Source: Roseomonas populi (lineage in GTDB: Bacteria; Pseudomonadota; Alphaproteobacteria; Acetobacterales; Acetobacteraceae). From it: a stretch of 64,000 nt of DNA. The stretch lies in assembly GCF_024594815.1 (NCBI RefSeq), contig NZ_JANJOU010000018.1, positions 86,495 through 150,494 of the forward strand. The letters run 5' to 3'. A program made the translations under genes and the position numbers. Shown here piece by piece: positions 52,806 to 60,673 of this stretch (positions are counted from its first letter, which is position 1; the number at the start of each line of letters is the position of its first letter). The notes beneath the pieces were generated by a model. It saw nothing but the letters and a program-made list of their open reading frames with translations. It ran no database searches and was not told where the DNA came from.

Positions 52806-53082
52806 TTAGAACGGAGCGCTGCCGCTGCCAGATTATTTCCGAGAACGAACGTGCAGCGAGAAGGTGACGTCGCAGTATGCCAGAGCCACGCTGCTAGGTG
52901 CCGCTTTCCCGACGCCTGTTCCTACATCAGTTTCCTCAAAAACTGGCAAACTCACATGGACAAACGGGAAACGCTTAGACGCTGGAACGACCCGCCGCGC
53001 CAAGTCATCTATGTCTGCAAACCATCCTTTGCAGCGGTTAGTGGACGGAGCGATCTGCTGGGCTGACAGATGGCTCTCCTCA

Positions 53083-56000
53083 CTACATGCCCGGGCCCGA
53101 AGACGTAGGCTTTGCTGGCGCGGCCGCCTGCTCGATGCTTCGACGCGACATCTCTGCTTCGATCCGAATTTCCCGGAGGTGCTTCTCGACCGCCGTGACG
53201 GCCCCGCCGCGGAACTCCTGGATGACCGCGTCCAGCGCTTCCGTCAGGCGTGGCAGTTCCGACCGGATCGCCTCGGCCTGCCGGTGCAGCCGTGCCTCCC
53301 GCCCGAAATCTCGCCCTCGCACCTCGTCCATCTGCACCCGCTGCTCGAAACGGATGAAGGTGTCCACCGCCGCTTCCCGAGCCTCGCGGGCTTCCCGCAG
53401 AAGATCCACACCGAGCGGCTTGTAGGGCTTCTGCGACAGGTCCTCGCCCACCTTGCGCCACAGGTCCTCGCTGGTGATCGGCGTGGCGTCGCCCAGCGCC
53501 TTGGTGCGCCGGATAGCCTCGAACGTGGCGGCCTCGGCGACCATGGTCCAGCTGGTGCCCCGGGCCCGGCTCTCGGCCACATAGCCCTTGAAGGAGGTCA
53601 CACCCCCCGTGCCGCGCGGCAGGGCGTTGATGTGCTCCTGCGAAGTAATGCCCTGGGCGGCGTCGATCGTCAGGGCATGGCCGTGGCCCAGCAGGAGCCG
53701 GCCGGTCGCGCTGTCCTGCAGGCGCCGCCATTCGACGAACCCCGTCGTACCATCCTTGTCACGCAGAACCAGGCCCTCGGCCCGCCGCTCCGTGACGGTG
53801 ACGACGTCACCGTTGGCACCGATGAAGCCTCCCTTGTCGCCGATCGCAGCCCAGGTCCGCCGAAACAAACGCACCTTGTCGCCGGTGGCCAGGGCAAGGT
53901 CGTAGGTCTGCCCGCGCTGGTCGATGGCCGGGAGCACCGCCTCATCAGTGCCGATCTCGCCGCGGGCCTTCATCCGCTCTCGGATGGCGCGGCTGATGTC
54001 GGCCACGTCCTCATTGGTCGGCGCCGAGATGGTGACGCCCAGCTTGGACCCGGCGGCCGCCAGGACGTCGCGACGGGCCATGTAGAAGTCGGCGATCTGC
54101 TCCACGACCTGGTCCTGGTCGCCGCCCAGCAGGCGAGCCGAGCCATCGCCCCGATCCCGTTTCATGGCCAGTGCTTCCTCGGCCTTCCCCGCGCGAAACA
54201 GGCCGGCAATCTGGCGGTCCTCAGCGCTGGCCTGCCGGACCGTGCTCAGCAGCTCGGTCTGCTCCGATACAGGAAGCGCCCGGCGCATCAGTTCCACGGC
54301 GTCACCGGCCTCGATGGACTGTGCCTGCTCGCGGTCACCCAGCACCTTGATGGTCATGCCGGTGCGGGCCTGCACCTCCAGCAGCTTGAGCATGGCCCGC
54401 GGCGCCACCTGACTGATCTCGTCCACCACCAGCACGGTATTGCGGGTGGGCACGAACTCGCCGGAGGCGATGGACTCCACCAGGGGGGACATGGCCACGG
54501 TACGGCGGATCCCGGCGTCCTTCAGCGCCTCGGCCTGCCGCCAGGCGGTGGCCGCACCGATCACCTCCCGGCCGCCCGCATCGAAGCGGGTGTCGGCGTG
54601 CCAGGCGGCGACTAGGGGCTGCAGCAGGGTGGTTTTGCCGGAGCCGGCGACGCCGGTGAGCATGGACAGCGCGCCGCCCTGGCCCAGGGCGTAGATGGCC
54701 GCGCGCTGTGCGGCACCGTGCTCGGGATCGCGGGTGAAGTCCAAACCGGAGGAGCGGATGGCGGCGGTGATAGCCTCGGCCGACAGCGATCCCGAGCGGT
54801 CGCGGGCGGCACGGTGGGCCTCGGCCTGCAGGGTGTCCTCGATGCGGACCTGCGCCGAGTTGGTCACCCGGACCTTATCGCCGGACAGGCCGGTGACGAG
54901 GGCGACGTGCTCGCCGCGCAGCTGGATACCGCGGCGCTCGATCAGGGCTACCACTTGGTCGATATCGTCGGGACCGCCGGCGATGCCGGTGCCGATGAGG
55001 CCGCGAACGGCGTAGAGGCGCAGCTTGTCATGGTCGATCACCGCGGCGGTGTGGAACTCCGTCGCCAGGTGCTTGGCCGCAAAGATGTAGGCACGGTCGA
55101 AGCGCTCGGCGTCGGTAAGCGGCGGGCGCTCTGCCCCTTCCATGACGGTGGTGTGCTTCCAGCCGATGTCCTCGGCCTGCGCCTGCCAGATCTCCCGGTC
55201 GGTGGCTTTGCCGGTCTTCTCGAGCCGGGCAGCCAGACCGGTGACGGCGAGGATCTTGAACTTACCCTCGGCGGACATGGCATCCCAATCCAGGCCCTGG
55301 CTCTCGGCATAGGCCTTGGCCGAGCGCTCGACCTGCCGGCGACCTTTGGAGAAAAGGTCCGAGGCTTCCTGGGGGATGGCGTCCAGCACCACAGCCTGCT
55401 GCTGGCTGTCGTAGGAGGTGCGGATGCCGAGATCGCGCAGGTGCTCGGCGAGCCGGGCCTGAAAGTAGCCGCCGAACTCATGGACCCGGGCATGGAGACG
55501 CTGGGTGTCGAGGGAGCCGACCCGACCATCCTCGGTGACGACGGCATTGAACAGGGCGTTGTGGATGTGGGCGTGCGGATCGCCGGCGACAGGCACCTCG
55601 GCGAGGTAGGTGGGCCCTTCGGTGCCGTCGCGGACGGTAACGGTAGGCCGGGCGGTGTGGTGGCGGAAGCTGACCCAGCCAACGGCGCCAGGGTCGGCAC
55701 CCTCGGCACCACCCTTCCCCTTGCGGGCCCAGCCCAGCTCACGGGCGACAAACCGCATGGTGGCATCGTTGGCACGGTCGATCGCGTGCCAGATGGCGGC
55801 ACCCTCGGCCGGAGAGGCGGCGAACTCGGCTGCCAACGTGACCGACTTGTGTGGGGCAAGGGTCAGGTCGTAGGCACTGACCTCGCGCTTCTGGTCCGAC
55901 CAGGCCTCGCCGTTGTCGGCGCGCTTGGCCTCGAACAACCGGTCCAGGGCCTCGTCCTTGGGCAGCCGGGTGGTGTCGATCCCCAGGGTTGCGGCGATCG

Positions 56001-56190
56001 AGGCGGGCATGTCGGGGCGCCAGACCGCCCTGCCGTCGCGTCCTGTATAGTAGGCGGTGAGCCGTCCGCCCGGGTCGAGATGCTCACCGGGGGTGATCGC
56101 CGGGTCGCGGGCCGTCTCCGGCGTGCCCTCGGTGAAGTAGGCCCGGAGCAGCTTGCCAGCGCTGGCCGCGGCTAGCTTGCGGAAGGTCAT
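53083..56190 (-). CDS. MobF-family conjugative relaxase-helicase (TrwC/TraI-like)
   Basis: A 1035-residue protein. The N-terminal relaxase has candidate catalytic Tyr residues (LLRAYFTEG, LTAYYTGRDG) and the three-His metal motif in DPHAHIHNALFN (about residues 202-213). A RecD-like helicase follows: Walker A GVAGSGKTTLLQP (about 510), VLVVDEISQVAPRAML (Walker B), and TIDAAQGITSQEHINALPRG near residue 845. The C-terminus is coiled coil. It nicks at oriT and unwinds the strand. Its ATG shares a base with the upstream stop (TGATG). IncI plasmids use a MobP relaxase instead, so this pairing with an I-type channel is notable. Confidence 0.92.
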   Translation of the reverse strand: MTFRKLAAASAGKLLRAYFTEGTPETARDPAITPGEHLDPGGRLTAYYTGRDGRAVWRPDMPASIAATLGIDTTRLPKDEALDRLFEAKRADNGEAWSDQKREVSAYDLTLAPHKSVTLAAEFAASPAEGAAIWHAIDRANDATMRFVARELGWARKGKGGAEGADPGAVGWVSFRHHTARPTVTVRDGTEGPTYLAEVPVAGDPHAHIHNALFNAVVTEDGRVGSLDTQRLHARVHEFGGYFQARLAEHLRDLGIRTSYDSQQQAVVLDAIPQEASDLFSKGRRQVERSAKAYAESQGLDWDAMSAEGKFKILAVTGLAARLEKTGKATDREIWQAQAEDIGWKHTTVMEGAERPPLTDAERFDRAYIFAAKHLATEFHTAAVIDHDKLRLYAVRGLIGTGIAGGPDDIDQVVALIERRGIQLRGEHVALVTGLSGDKVRVTNSAQVRIEDTLQAEAHRAARDRSGSLSAEAITAAIRSSGLDFTRDPEHGAAQRAAIYALGQGGALSMLTGVAGSGKTTLLQPLVAAWHADTRFDAGGREVIGAATAWRQAEALKDAGIRRTVAMSPLVESIASGEFVPTRNTVLVVDEISQVAPRAMLKLLEVQARTGMTIKVLGDREQAQSIEAGDAVELMRRALPVSEQTELLSTVRQASAEDRQIAGLFRAGKAEEALAMKRDRGDGSARLLGGDQDQVVEQIADFYMARRDVLAAAGSKLGVTISAPTNEDVADISRAIRERMKARGEIGTDEAVLPAIDQRGQTYDLALATGDKVRLFRRTWAAIGDKGGFIGANGDVVTVTERRAEGLVLRDKDGTTGFVEWRRLQDSATGRLLLGHGHALTIDAAQGITSQEHINALPRGTGGVTSFKGYVAESRARGTSWTMVAEAATFEAIRRTKALGDATPITSEDLWRKVGEDLSQKPYKPLGVDLLREAREAREAAVDTFIRFEQRVQMDEVRGRDFGREARLHRQAEAIRSELPRLTEALDAVIQEFRGGAVTAVEKHLREIRIEAEMSRRSIEQAAAPAKPTSSGPGM

Positions 56191-56507
56191 CACGAGCGGA
56201 GGTCCCGGTCGCGCTCGGCGCGGAGCATGGCACGGGCGATCAGGGGCGGCAGATCGACGCCGAGGGCGAGCGTGCGGTCGTCCACCCGGGTCAGAACCAG
56301 CCCCTGCTCCCGCAGCAGTGTGATGATGGCCATGAGCATCTCGTCGAGCGACGGCCCCTCCTTGGGCGGGGGCGTCACGGCCTTGGTCAGTGCGGTCAGC
56401 TGCTCGCCGATCGCCCGCAGCATGGCGGATTGAGAGAGCAGGATCTCGCGGGTCGAGAGATCTTCGCTGCCCGTTTGCGCCGATTGCGGGTGAGTTGAGC
56501 CGTCCAT
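56190..56507 (-). CDS. Small protein upstream of the relaxase
   Basis: A 105-residue helical soluble protein with a Ser/Thr-rich N-terminus (MDGSTHPQSAQTGSEDLSTR) and helices (ILLSQSAMLRAIGEQLTALT; DEMLMAIITLLREQG). It is coupled to the relaxase gene by one base and headed by a motif copy 39 bases before the ATG. AGGAGG lies nine bases upstream. Its place matches accessory genes such as trwA, but it has no ribbon-helix-helix signature that I can see. Confidence 0.65.
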   Translation of the reverse strand: MDGSTHPQSAQTGSEDLSTREILLSQSAMLRAIGEQLTALTKAVTPPPKEGPSLDEMLMAIITLLREQGLVLTRVDDRTLALGVDLPPLIARAMLRAERDRDLRS

Positions 56508-56546
56508 GGGGAGCCTCCTGGTTAGGGAGGAACAGTCCCACCGGGT

Positions 56547-56557
56547 GGCGCAAACGG
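56547..56557 (-). promoter_or_regulatory. Transfer-regulon motif copy upstream of the relaxase operon
   Basis: The minus strand reads CCGTTTGCGCC, 39 bases before the ATG at 56507. One of three copies with T at position 6, all in the mobilisation region. Confidence 0.6.
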
Positions 56558-56742
56558 AGAGCGGGCAGTGCAGAAAAGACGATCGGGCCGCAGGGCCGCG
56601 CACATCGGGTGCAATGGTGTATGGACCCACTCTTTTTCCGAACGCCTGACAAACGGACGGCACACGCCAAGCACACGCCGCGCGAACGTCCGGCGCACGT
56701 CCGTCAAACGCCTTGGCGGAAAATGGGTGGGGAGAGGGCGCG
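56558..56742. other. Candidate oriT region between relaxase and stb-like operons
   Basis: A divergent gap with a 9-base direct repeat GCACACGCC at 56660-56668 and 56671-56679, a 7-bp inverted repeat ACGGACG / CGTCCGT (56653-56659 and 56698-56704), a small dyad GCAC-ATCGG-GTGC at 56600-56612, and a T-run near 56632. In R388, oriT lies between trwA and stbA, and StbA binds 9-base direct repeats there. I cannot identify a nic site by sequence. Confidence 0.45.
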
Positions 56743-56753
56743 CCGTTTGCGCC
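56743..56753 (+). promoter_or_regulatory. Transfer-regulon motif copy upstream of the stb-like operon
   Basis: CCGTTTGCGCC, only 21 bases before the ATG at 56775; spacing shorter than elsewhere. Confidence 0.5.
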
Positions 56754-56774
56754 GACTGGCGGTAGCTCAGTGCC

Positions 56775-57311
56775 ATGGCTCTGAAGCGTGACCCAAAGCT
56801 GAAGGCGGAATTGGAGAAACAGGCCGATGACGGCCTGAGCCCTCTGCACGCTTACATGCGGGCCAACCATGAAGCCTTGAGCGTCAGTCTGGATCGGCCT
56901 TTGGCGAAGTGGGCCGAAGCTGCCGCAGCGATAGCTGCCCTGGGGGTGGTCGGCTCCAAAGGACAGGTCCCGACAGCTGAAGCCGTCCGGTCGATGTGGC
57001 CGCGGATCAAGCGACAGGTAGCGGAAGCAGAGCAGCAGAAGCTTCAAAGTCAGCCAAACCGCAAGCCGCCAAACCGGTCTCCGCGGACCGCTTTGCCAAT
57101 GCCTGGACTACGGGCAGCAGCATCGCCCGCGCCTCCGGTCCGCGCACCACCCCCACCACCTCCGCTTGCTCAGGCTTCTTCAAACAGTCCCTCGGATGGG
57201 ACCGCACCGACGGTCTCTCCAGAGGTCCAAGCGAAGCTCGACAAGCTGCGCGGACAGCTCGCCAAGGCTGACCGGTATCTCGGCCTACCAATCACAGGGA
57301 AAAACTCATGA
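56775..57311 (+). CDS. StbA-position protein, unknown family
   Basis: A 178-residue protein with a helical N-terminal half (LHAYMRANHEALSVSLDRPL; TAEAVRSMWPRIKRQVAEAE, which could bind DNA), a Pro-rich linker (residues 95-150) and a short C-terminal helix (KLDKLRGQLAKADRYLGLP). It is first in an operon with a P-loop ATPase (ATGA overlap) and lies next to the candidate oriT, as StbA does in R388, but I cannot show sequence homology. Confidence 0.6.
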   Translation: MALKRDPKLKAELEKQADDGLSPLHAYMRANHEALSVSLDRPLAKWAEAAAAIAALGVVGSKGQVPTAEAVRSMWPRIKRQVAEAEQQKLQSQPNRKPPNRSPRTALPMPGLRAAASPAPPVRAPPPPPPLAQASSNSPSDGTAPTVSPEVQAKLDKLRGQLAKADRYLGLPITGKNS

Positions 57312-58117
57312 GCAAGACCACCAAGGCGACGGTTCAGACCGACAGCGGCCAGCCCATCCTTCTGATTGCGGTCGGTAGGCAACGGGTGGGCAAGACCGTG
57401 GTGCTGAACGCCCTCGCGCAACATTACCAAGAGCGAGGCGCTGATCTCCGGATTTGGAACGCGGACCTGCTGAACCAGACGCACTCGATTTCAAAGTTCC
57501 ACACAGACGCGTTGATAGCTCCGCCCGGCAACTTCGAGGACACCAAGGCCTGGATCGAGGAGCGCCTGCAGGACCAGATCGCGAACCGCTACGATGCCAT
57601 TCTGGATGTGGGCGGCGGCGAAACGGCGTTGAACCGACTAGCTGAGGAAGTTCAGCTGGTGGAGACGATGGAACTGCATGGCATCCGGCCAGTGGCGTTG
57701 CACGTCATCGGTCCGGACATTGCGGACACGGACTACCTGAACAACTTTCTCAGGACCGGCCTCTTCGCACCGGCCGCCACCATTCTGGTGATGAACGAGG
57801 GACTGGTGACCACAGGCCGCTCGGCCAATATCGCCTTCGCCCGAGTGCAACAGCATCCGGTGGTGCTGGACGCCCTAGCAAAAGGAGCCGACATCGCATT
57901 GCTCCCGGCGCTCGGCTGTATGGGACAAGTCACTGACCGGGGACTGACATTCTCGGCTATGGCAAGGGCCGAGCAGGCTCCAGGCCATGAAAAAACCTCT
58001 CTGTTCGATCAGGCACGAGTAGGGCGCTGGTGGAACGTACAGATGCCAGAGTTCTTCGGTTCGCTTCGCCCAGAATGGATGCCGCGCGTTCCGGCCGCCG
58101 TTGAGGCCGCTGAGTGA
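57308..58117 (+). CDS. StbB-like P-loop ATPase
   Basis: A 269-residue ParA-superfamily-like protein with a deviant Walker A near the N-terminus (AVGRQRVGKTVVLNAL) and DAILDVGGGETALNRLAEE as a Walker B-like segment. It resembles the StbB/ TraL-type ATPases of plasmid transfer and maintenance more than canonical ParA: the deviant second Lys is replaced by Arg in GRQRVGKT. In R388, StbB is needed for conjugation. Overlaps both neighbours. Confidence 0.75.
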   Translation: MSKTTKATVQTDSGQPILLIAVGRQRVGKTVVLNALAQHYQERGADLRIWNADLLNQTHSISKFHTDALIAPPGNFEDTKAWIEERLQDQIANRYDAILDVGGGETALNRLAEEVQLVETMELHGIRPVALHVIGPDIADTDYLNNFLRTGLFAPAATILVMNEGLVTTGRSANIAFARVQQHPVVLDALAKGADIALLPALGCMGQVTDRGLTFSAMARAEQAPGHEKTSLFDQARVGRWWNVQMPEFFGSLRPEWMPRVPAAVEAAE

Positions 58118-58773
58118 TGGACGGCATGACAGTCAGTCCCGGAACCGCGCTGGTCGTTCGTGGCGAGGAAGCCCGGCAGCGGCTCGAGGAAGCACTGCAG
58201 GGCCTGACTGCGGCGCTGGAGGAGTTCAACATCCTTCCCGGGCACCCGGAAGCGAAGTTCGTCGCGACCATGGCTGGGGCGCAGCGCTCCTTCGGCAACA
58301 TGGCAATAGCCTTTGGCGAAGACCTCCGGGGTGTCGTCGCAGCTGCTCAGGGTCTCAATGAGGCTCAGATGCAACGACTGGAAACGATGATCGCTCTGGC
58401 GGACAGCACGATCCGCCAGACGCAGGCGGCAGGAGTGGCAGCCGAGGCCGAGGCGGAAAAGGCTCTGACGAAGGTCATCGAGTACATCGGACCGGAGATC
58501 TCGAACGTGCTCCGGGACACGGTCGTGGTGAAAGAGCTGACCCACAACAAGCGCCTTCTTCGGCGGGAGTATCTCAAGACCCTGGCAATTGCCGGGCTCA
58601 TCTTCTCGGCGGGCTACTCGGTCCATCTCTGGCAGAGTTGGGACGCGACATCAGCCATCGAACGGTGTCGGCAGAGCATGGAGGTCAACGCGGCCGGGCG
58701 AGGATACTGCGCTGCGGATCGGATGTTCGCAGCCCCGGTGACAGCCGCCCAACCCTCCCCGCCCCCTCGGTGA
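58117..58773 (+). CDS. StbC-position membrane protein with coiled coil
   Basis: A 218-residue protein: helical/coiled-coil N-terminal two thirds (LEEALQGLTAALEEFN, EAQMQRLETMIALADSTIRQ) and a membrane segment near residue 165 (LKTLAIAGLIFSAGYSVHLW) with a short periplasmic tail holding two cysteines. Similar small membrane proteins follow StbB-like ATPases on conjugative plasmids. ATG at 58117 overlaps the previous stop by one base; GTG at 58114 is possible. Confidence 0.65.
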   Translation: MDGMTVSPGTALVVRGEEARQRLEEALQGLTAALEEFNILPGHPEAKFVATMAGAQRSFGNMAIAFGEDLRGVVAAAQGLNEAQMQRLETMIALADSTIRQTQAAGVAAEAEAEKALTKVIEYIGPEISNVLRDTVVVKELTHNKRLLRREYLKTLAIAGLIFSAGYSVHLWQSWDATSAIERCRQSMEVNAAGRGYCAADRMFAAPVTAAQPSPPPR

Positions 58774-58779
58774 AGCAAA

Positions 58780-58807
58780 GAGCCGGGTCCTGCTCAGGAT
58801 CCGGCTC
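58780..58807 (+). terminator. Hairpin after the stb-like operon
   Basis: GAGCCGG-GTCCT, loop GCTC, AGGAT-CCGGCTC: 12-bp stem with one mismatch, seven bases after the stop, followed by CGTTTG. It runs straight into the next motif copy. Confidence 0.55.
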
Positions 58808-58817
58808 CGTTTGCGTC
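58807..58817 (+). promoter_or_regulatory. Transfer-regulon motif copy upstream of the secreted hydrolase gene
   Basis: CCGTTTGCGTC, 43 bases before the ATG at 58861 and directly after a terminator hairpin. Confidence 0.55.
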
Positions 58818-58860
58818 GATGACTGAGAGAGTGGCGCCGGTCGCAGAGGAGGCGGCAGTG

Positions 58861-59697
58861 ATGGCGATGAATCGAAAGACTAGGGGAAGGGGCAGGCCCA
58901 GCCCTTCGGTGGCGGGACTGTGCCTAGCCCTGATGCCGGGTGTGGCCCTGGCGCAGGCTGGGCCGGTCACGATGAGTGGGGTGCCGGAGCAGGTGATCCC
59001 GCGAGTGATGGAGATTGGCCTGGGCTCTTTCACCATTGTGCCCGATCCGGGGGTGGTTAACCCGGGCACAGGCGGGGGAAGCGGCTCGACCGGAGATACG
59101 GGTGGGACGACGGAAGCCGGTGCCAGTATCGCCCTGGATACCATGACGTCGCGCAGCTGGGGAACGTCGGCCAGCGAAGCCGCCACCTCCGTTGGAGTAA
59201 ATCCATCGGCACTGGCCGCGACCTGCATGGTGGAGAGCAACTGTCAGAACGTCGCTGCACGGCCGGGCAGCCAGATCCGTGGGGCGTTTCAGATGTACGA
59301 TCCGACTTATGAGGCGGGCCTGACGCAGGCAGTACGCTACAACCCCAACTTAGCAGGTACGATCCAGCGAGGGATTGATGGGTCAATGGACCCGGCAAAC
59401 CAAGCGATCTCAGCCGCAGCAACCCTGCGGACCGAAGCCGCTAAGCTACAGGCCGCCGGGGTTAGTAACCCCACGGTACTCGATGTCCGCGGCGGCTATA
59501 ACTTTGGCACTGGCTACACCATCAGCTTGGCGCAGGCGGCCGACAACCAGCCAATGAGTGAGGTTCTCCGCAGCTACAGTGCAGCGCAACTGACGGCAAA
59601 CGGTATCGGTTCAACAACTACGGTCGGTCAGTGGCGTGCTGCGGTCGCTGCAAAAATGGGCGACGCGGCCTATCAACCGGTCCTCATTGGGACCTAG
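58861..59697 (+). CDS. Secreted lytic transglycosylase-like protein
   Basis: A 278-residue exported protein (signal ending GVALAQ). After a Gly/Thr-rich linker it has a transglycosylase-like fold: catalytic Glu in ATCMVESNCQNVAARPGS, IRGAFQMYDPTYEAG, and VRGGYNFGTGY. It is a second peptidoglycan hydrolase beside the VirB1-like one at 23425. ATG at 58861 is preferred to 58819: it has GAGGAGG eight bases upstream and restores the motif spacing. Confidence 0.8.
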   Translation: MAMNRKTRGRGRPSPSVAGLCLALMPGVALAQAGPVTMSGVPEQVIPRVMEIGLGSFTIVPDPGVVNPGTGGGSGSTGDTGGTTEAGASIALDTMTSRSWGTSASEAATSVGVNPSALAATCMVESNCQNVAARPGSQIRGAFQMYDPTYEAGLTQAVRYNPNLAGTIQRGIDGSMDPANQAISAAATLRTEAAKLQAAGVSNPTVLDVRGGYNFGTGYTISLAQAADNQPMSEVLRSYSAAQLTANGIGSTTTVGQWRAAVAAKMGDAAYQPVLIGT

Positions 59698-59710
59698 GAG
59701 GAGTGAAGAC

Positions 59711-60130
59711 ATGAAGATCTTGATTGGCGCCATGGCCGGGAGCTTTCTGGTGAGCTTCAGCGTAATGGCTGTGGCCCAGCAGCCCAGACCCTCCATGACC
59801 GTGACCGGACACCTGCAGGGCTATGTCTGCATGGCTCCGAATCTGACGCACGACCAGCTGATGGTGTTCGAGAACCTTCCGCCCATCTACACCGAGCCAC
59901 GCGCCAACGCGCAGCAGATCGGTGTTGCGAGCGCGTCGGTGATCGTGGCAGCACCCATGCGTGTAGAGAACGGGTTCGCGCAGGTACTGCACATGGATGG
60001 GCGGCCGGGTTGGATGCGGGCCGATATGCTAAAGCCCTGGACCAACGCCAACAATCCGAACACCCGTTGCACGCCGGCGATGATGTCGAATGGCCGTCCC
60101 GGTTTCGATTACTCTCGTCGAGCGGGATAG
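59711..60130 (+). CDS. Secreted SH3-like protein
   Basis: A 139-residue exported protein (signal ending SVMAVAQ) with a bacterial SH3-like pattern: VFENLPPIYTEPRANAQQIG, then VIVAAPMRVENGFAQVLHMD, GRPGWMRADMLKPW. Two cysteines may pair. SH3b proteins often bind cell wall; it follows the transglycosylase-like gene by 13 bases, so the pair may act together on peptidoglycan. Confidence 0.7.
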   Translation: MKILIGAMAGSFLVSFSVMAVAQQPRPSMTVTGHLQGYVCMAPNLTHDQLMVFENLPPIYTEPRANAQQIGVASASVIVAAPMRVENGFAQVLHMDGRPGWMRADMLKPWTNANNPNTRCTPAMMSNGRPGFDYSRRAG

Positions 60131-60140
60131 CTACTCTTGG

Positions 60141-60168
60141 CCGCCGCTCTGCACCCGTAGAGCGGCGG
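60141..60168 (+). terminator. Hairpin after the SH3-like gene
   Basis: CCGCCGCTCT, eight bases, AGAGCGGCGG: perfect 10-bp stem ten bases after the stop, without a T-run. Confidence 0.55.
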
Positions 60169-60260
60169 TCTCGCCGGACATAGAATGGAAGACCGTGTTC
60201 AGTTCTTGATGGCATGATCTCGTGGCAAGCGTTCGTTGGGAACGCGCCAGGAGATTCGCC

Positions 60261-60458
60261 ATGCTCGCAAAGCTGATCCGTAACGCCCCTCCGGGATCGC
60301 CCTGGTTCGCAGCCGGAGCGGTGTTCTGCATCCTCGGCGCCCTGCTGGCATCCGGTCCTCAGGCCCGTGAAGTGGCCCAGGTCGGCTGGTGTGCAGCGAT
60401 CGGCTTCGTGGTGCTGATCCTGGCCTTCAGTGACCGGAAGCATCCCGACCGGGGCTGA
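60261..60458 (+). CDS. Small two-span membrane protein
   Basis: A 65-residue protein with two hydrophobic segments (WFAAGAVFCILGALLASG; VGWCAAIGFVVLILAFS) and a short basic tail. CAGGAG lies seven bases before the ATG. No known family. Its end overlaps the minus-strand HTH frame. Confidence 0.5.
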   Translation: MLAKLIRNAPPGSPWFAAGAVFCILGALLASGPQAREVAQVGWCAAIGFVVLILAFSDRKHPDRG

Positions 60459-60624
60459 CGATGCGCGGCCCCGGATGGGCCGCAACGAACGCCGCGAGCA
60501 TGGCGAGCCAAGCGGCCACCTCAGGGTCGATGGGACTGCGGCCGTTGATCCAGCGACGGATGGTGGTCTGGTGACGGCCGGTGCGTCGGGCCAGTTCGCG
60601 CTCGGTCCACCCGAGAGTGATAAG
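60427..60624 (-). pseudogene. HTH protein frame without a usable start
   Basis: The frame reads LITLGWTERELARRTGRHQT, TIRRWINGRSPIDPEVAAWL, then AMLAAFVAAHPGPR, a clear Cro-like helix-turn-helix of a kind common on alphaproteobacterial replicons. A TGA directly precedes it and no ATG, GTG or TTG lies at its head, so the gene is truncated, frameshifted or uses a rare start. A 21-base palindrome 47 bases upstream (60674-60694) could be its operator. Confidence 0.55.
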
Positions 60625-60673
60625 TCAGGCCAACAGCCGGCTGCCCGAGACAGGCGAGTGAGGAAGCAAGGAT

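Noticed and set aside
52864..54615. 583-codon plus-strand frame opposite the relaxase gene
   Set aside because: Antisense to the helicase half of a clear MobF relaxase; low-complexity His/Gly/Arg composition typical of GC-rich shadow frames.
56471..56481. Extra CCGTTTGCGCC on the plus strand
   Set aside because: It lies within the coding region of the small gene upstream of the relaxase, points the wrong way for that gene and is 293 bases from the next plus-strand start; probably chance.
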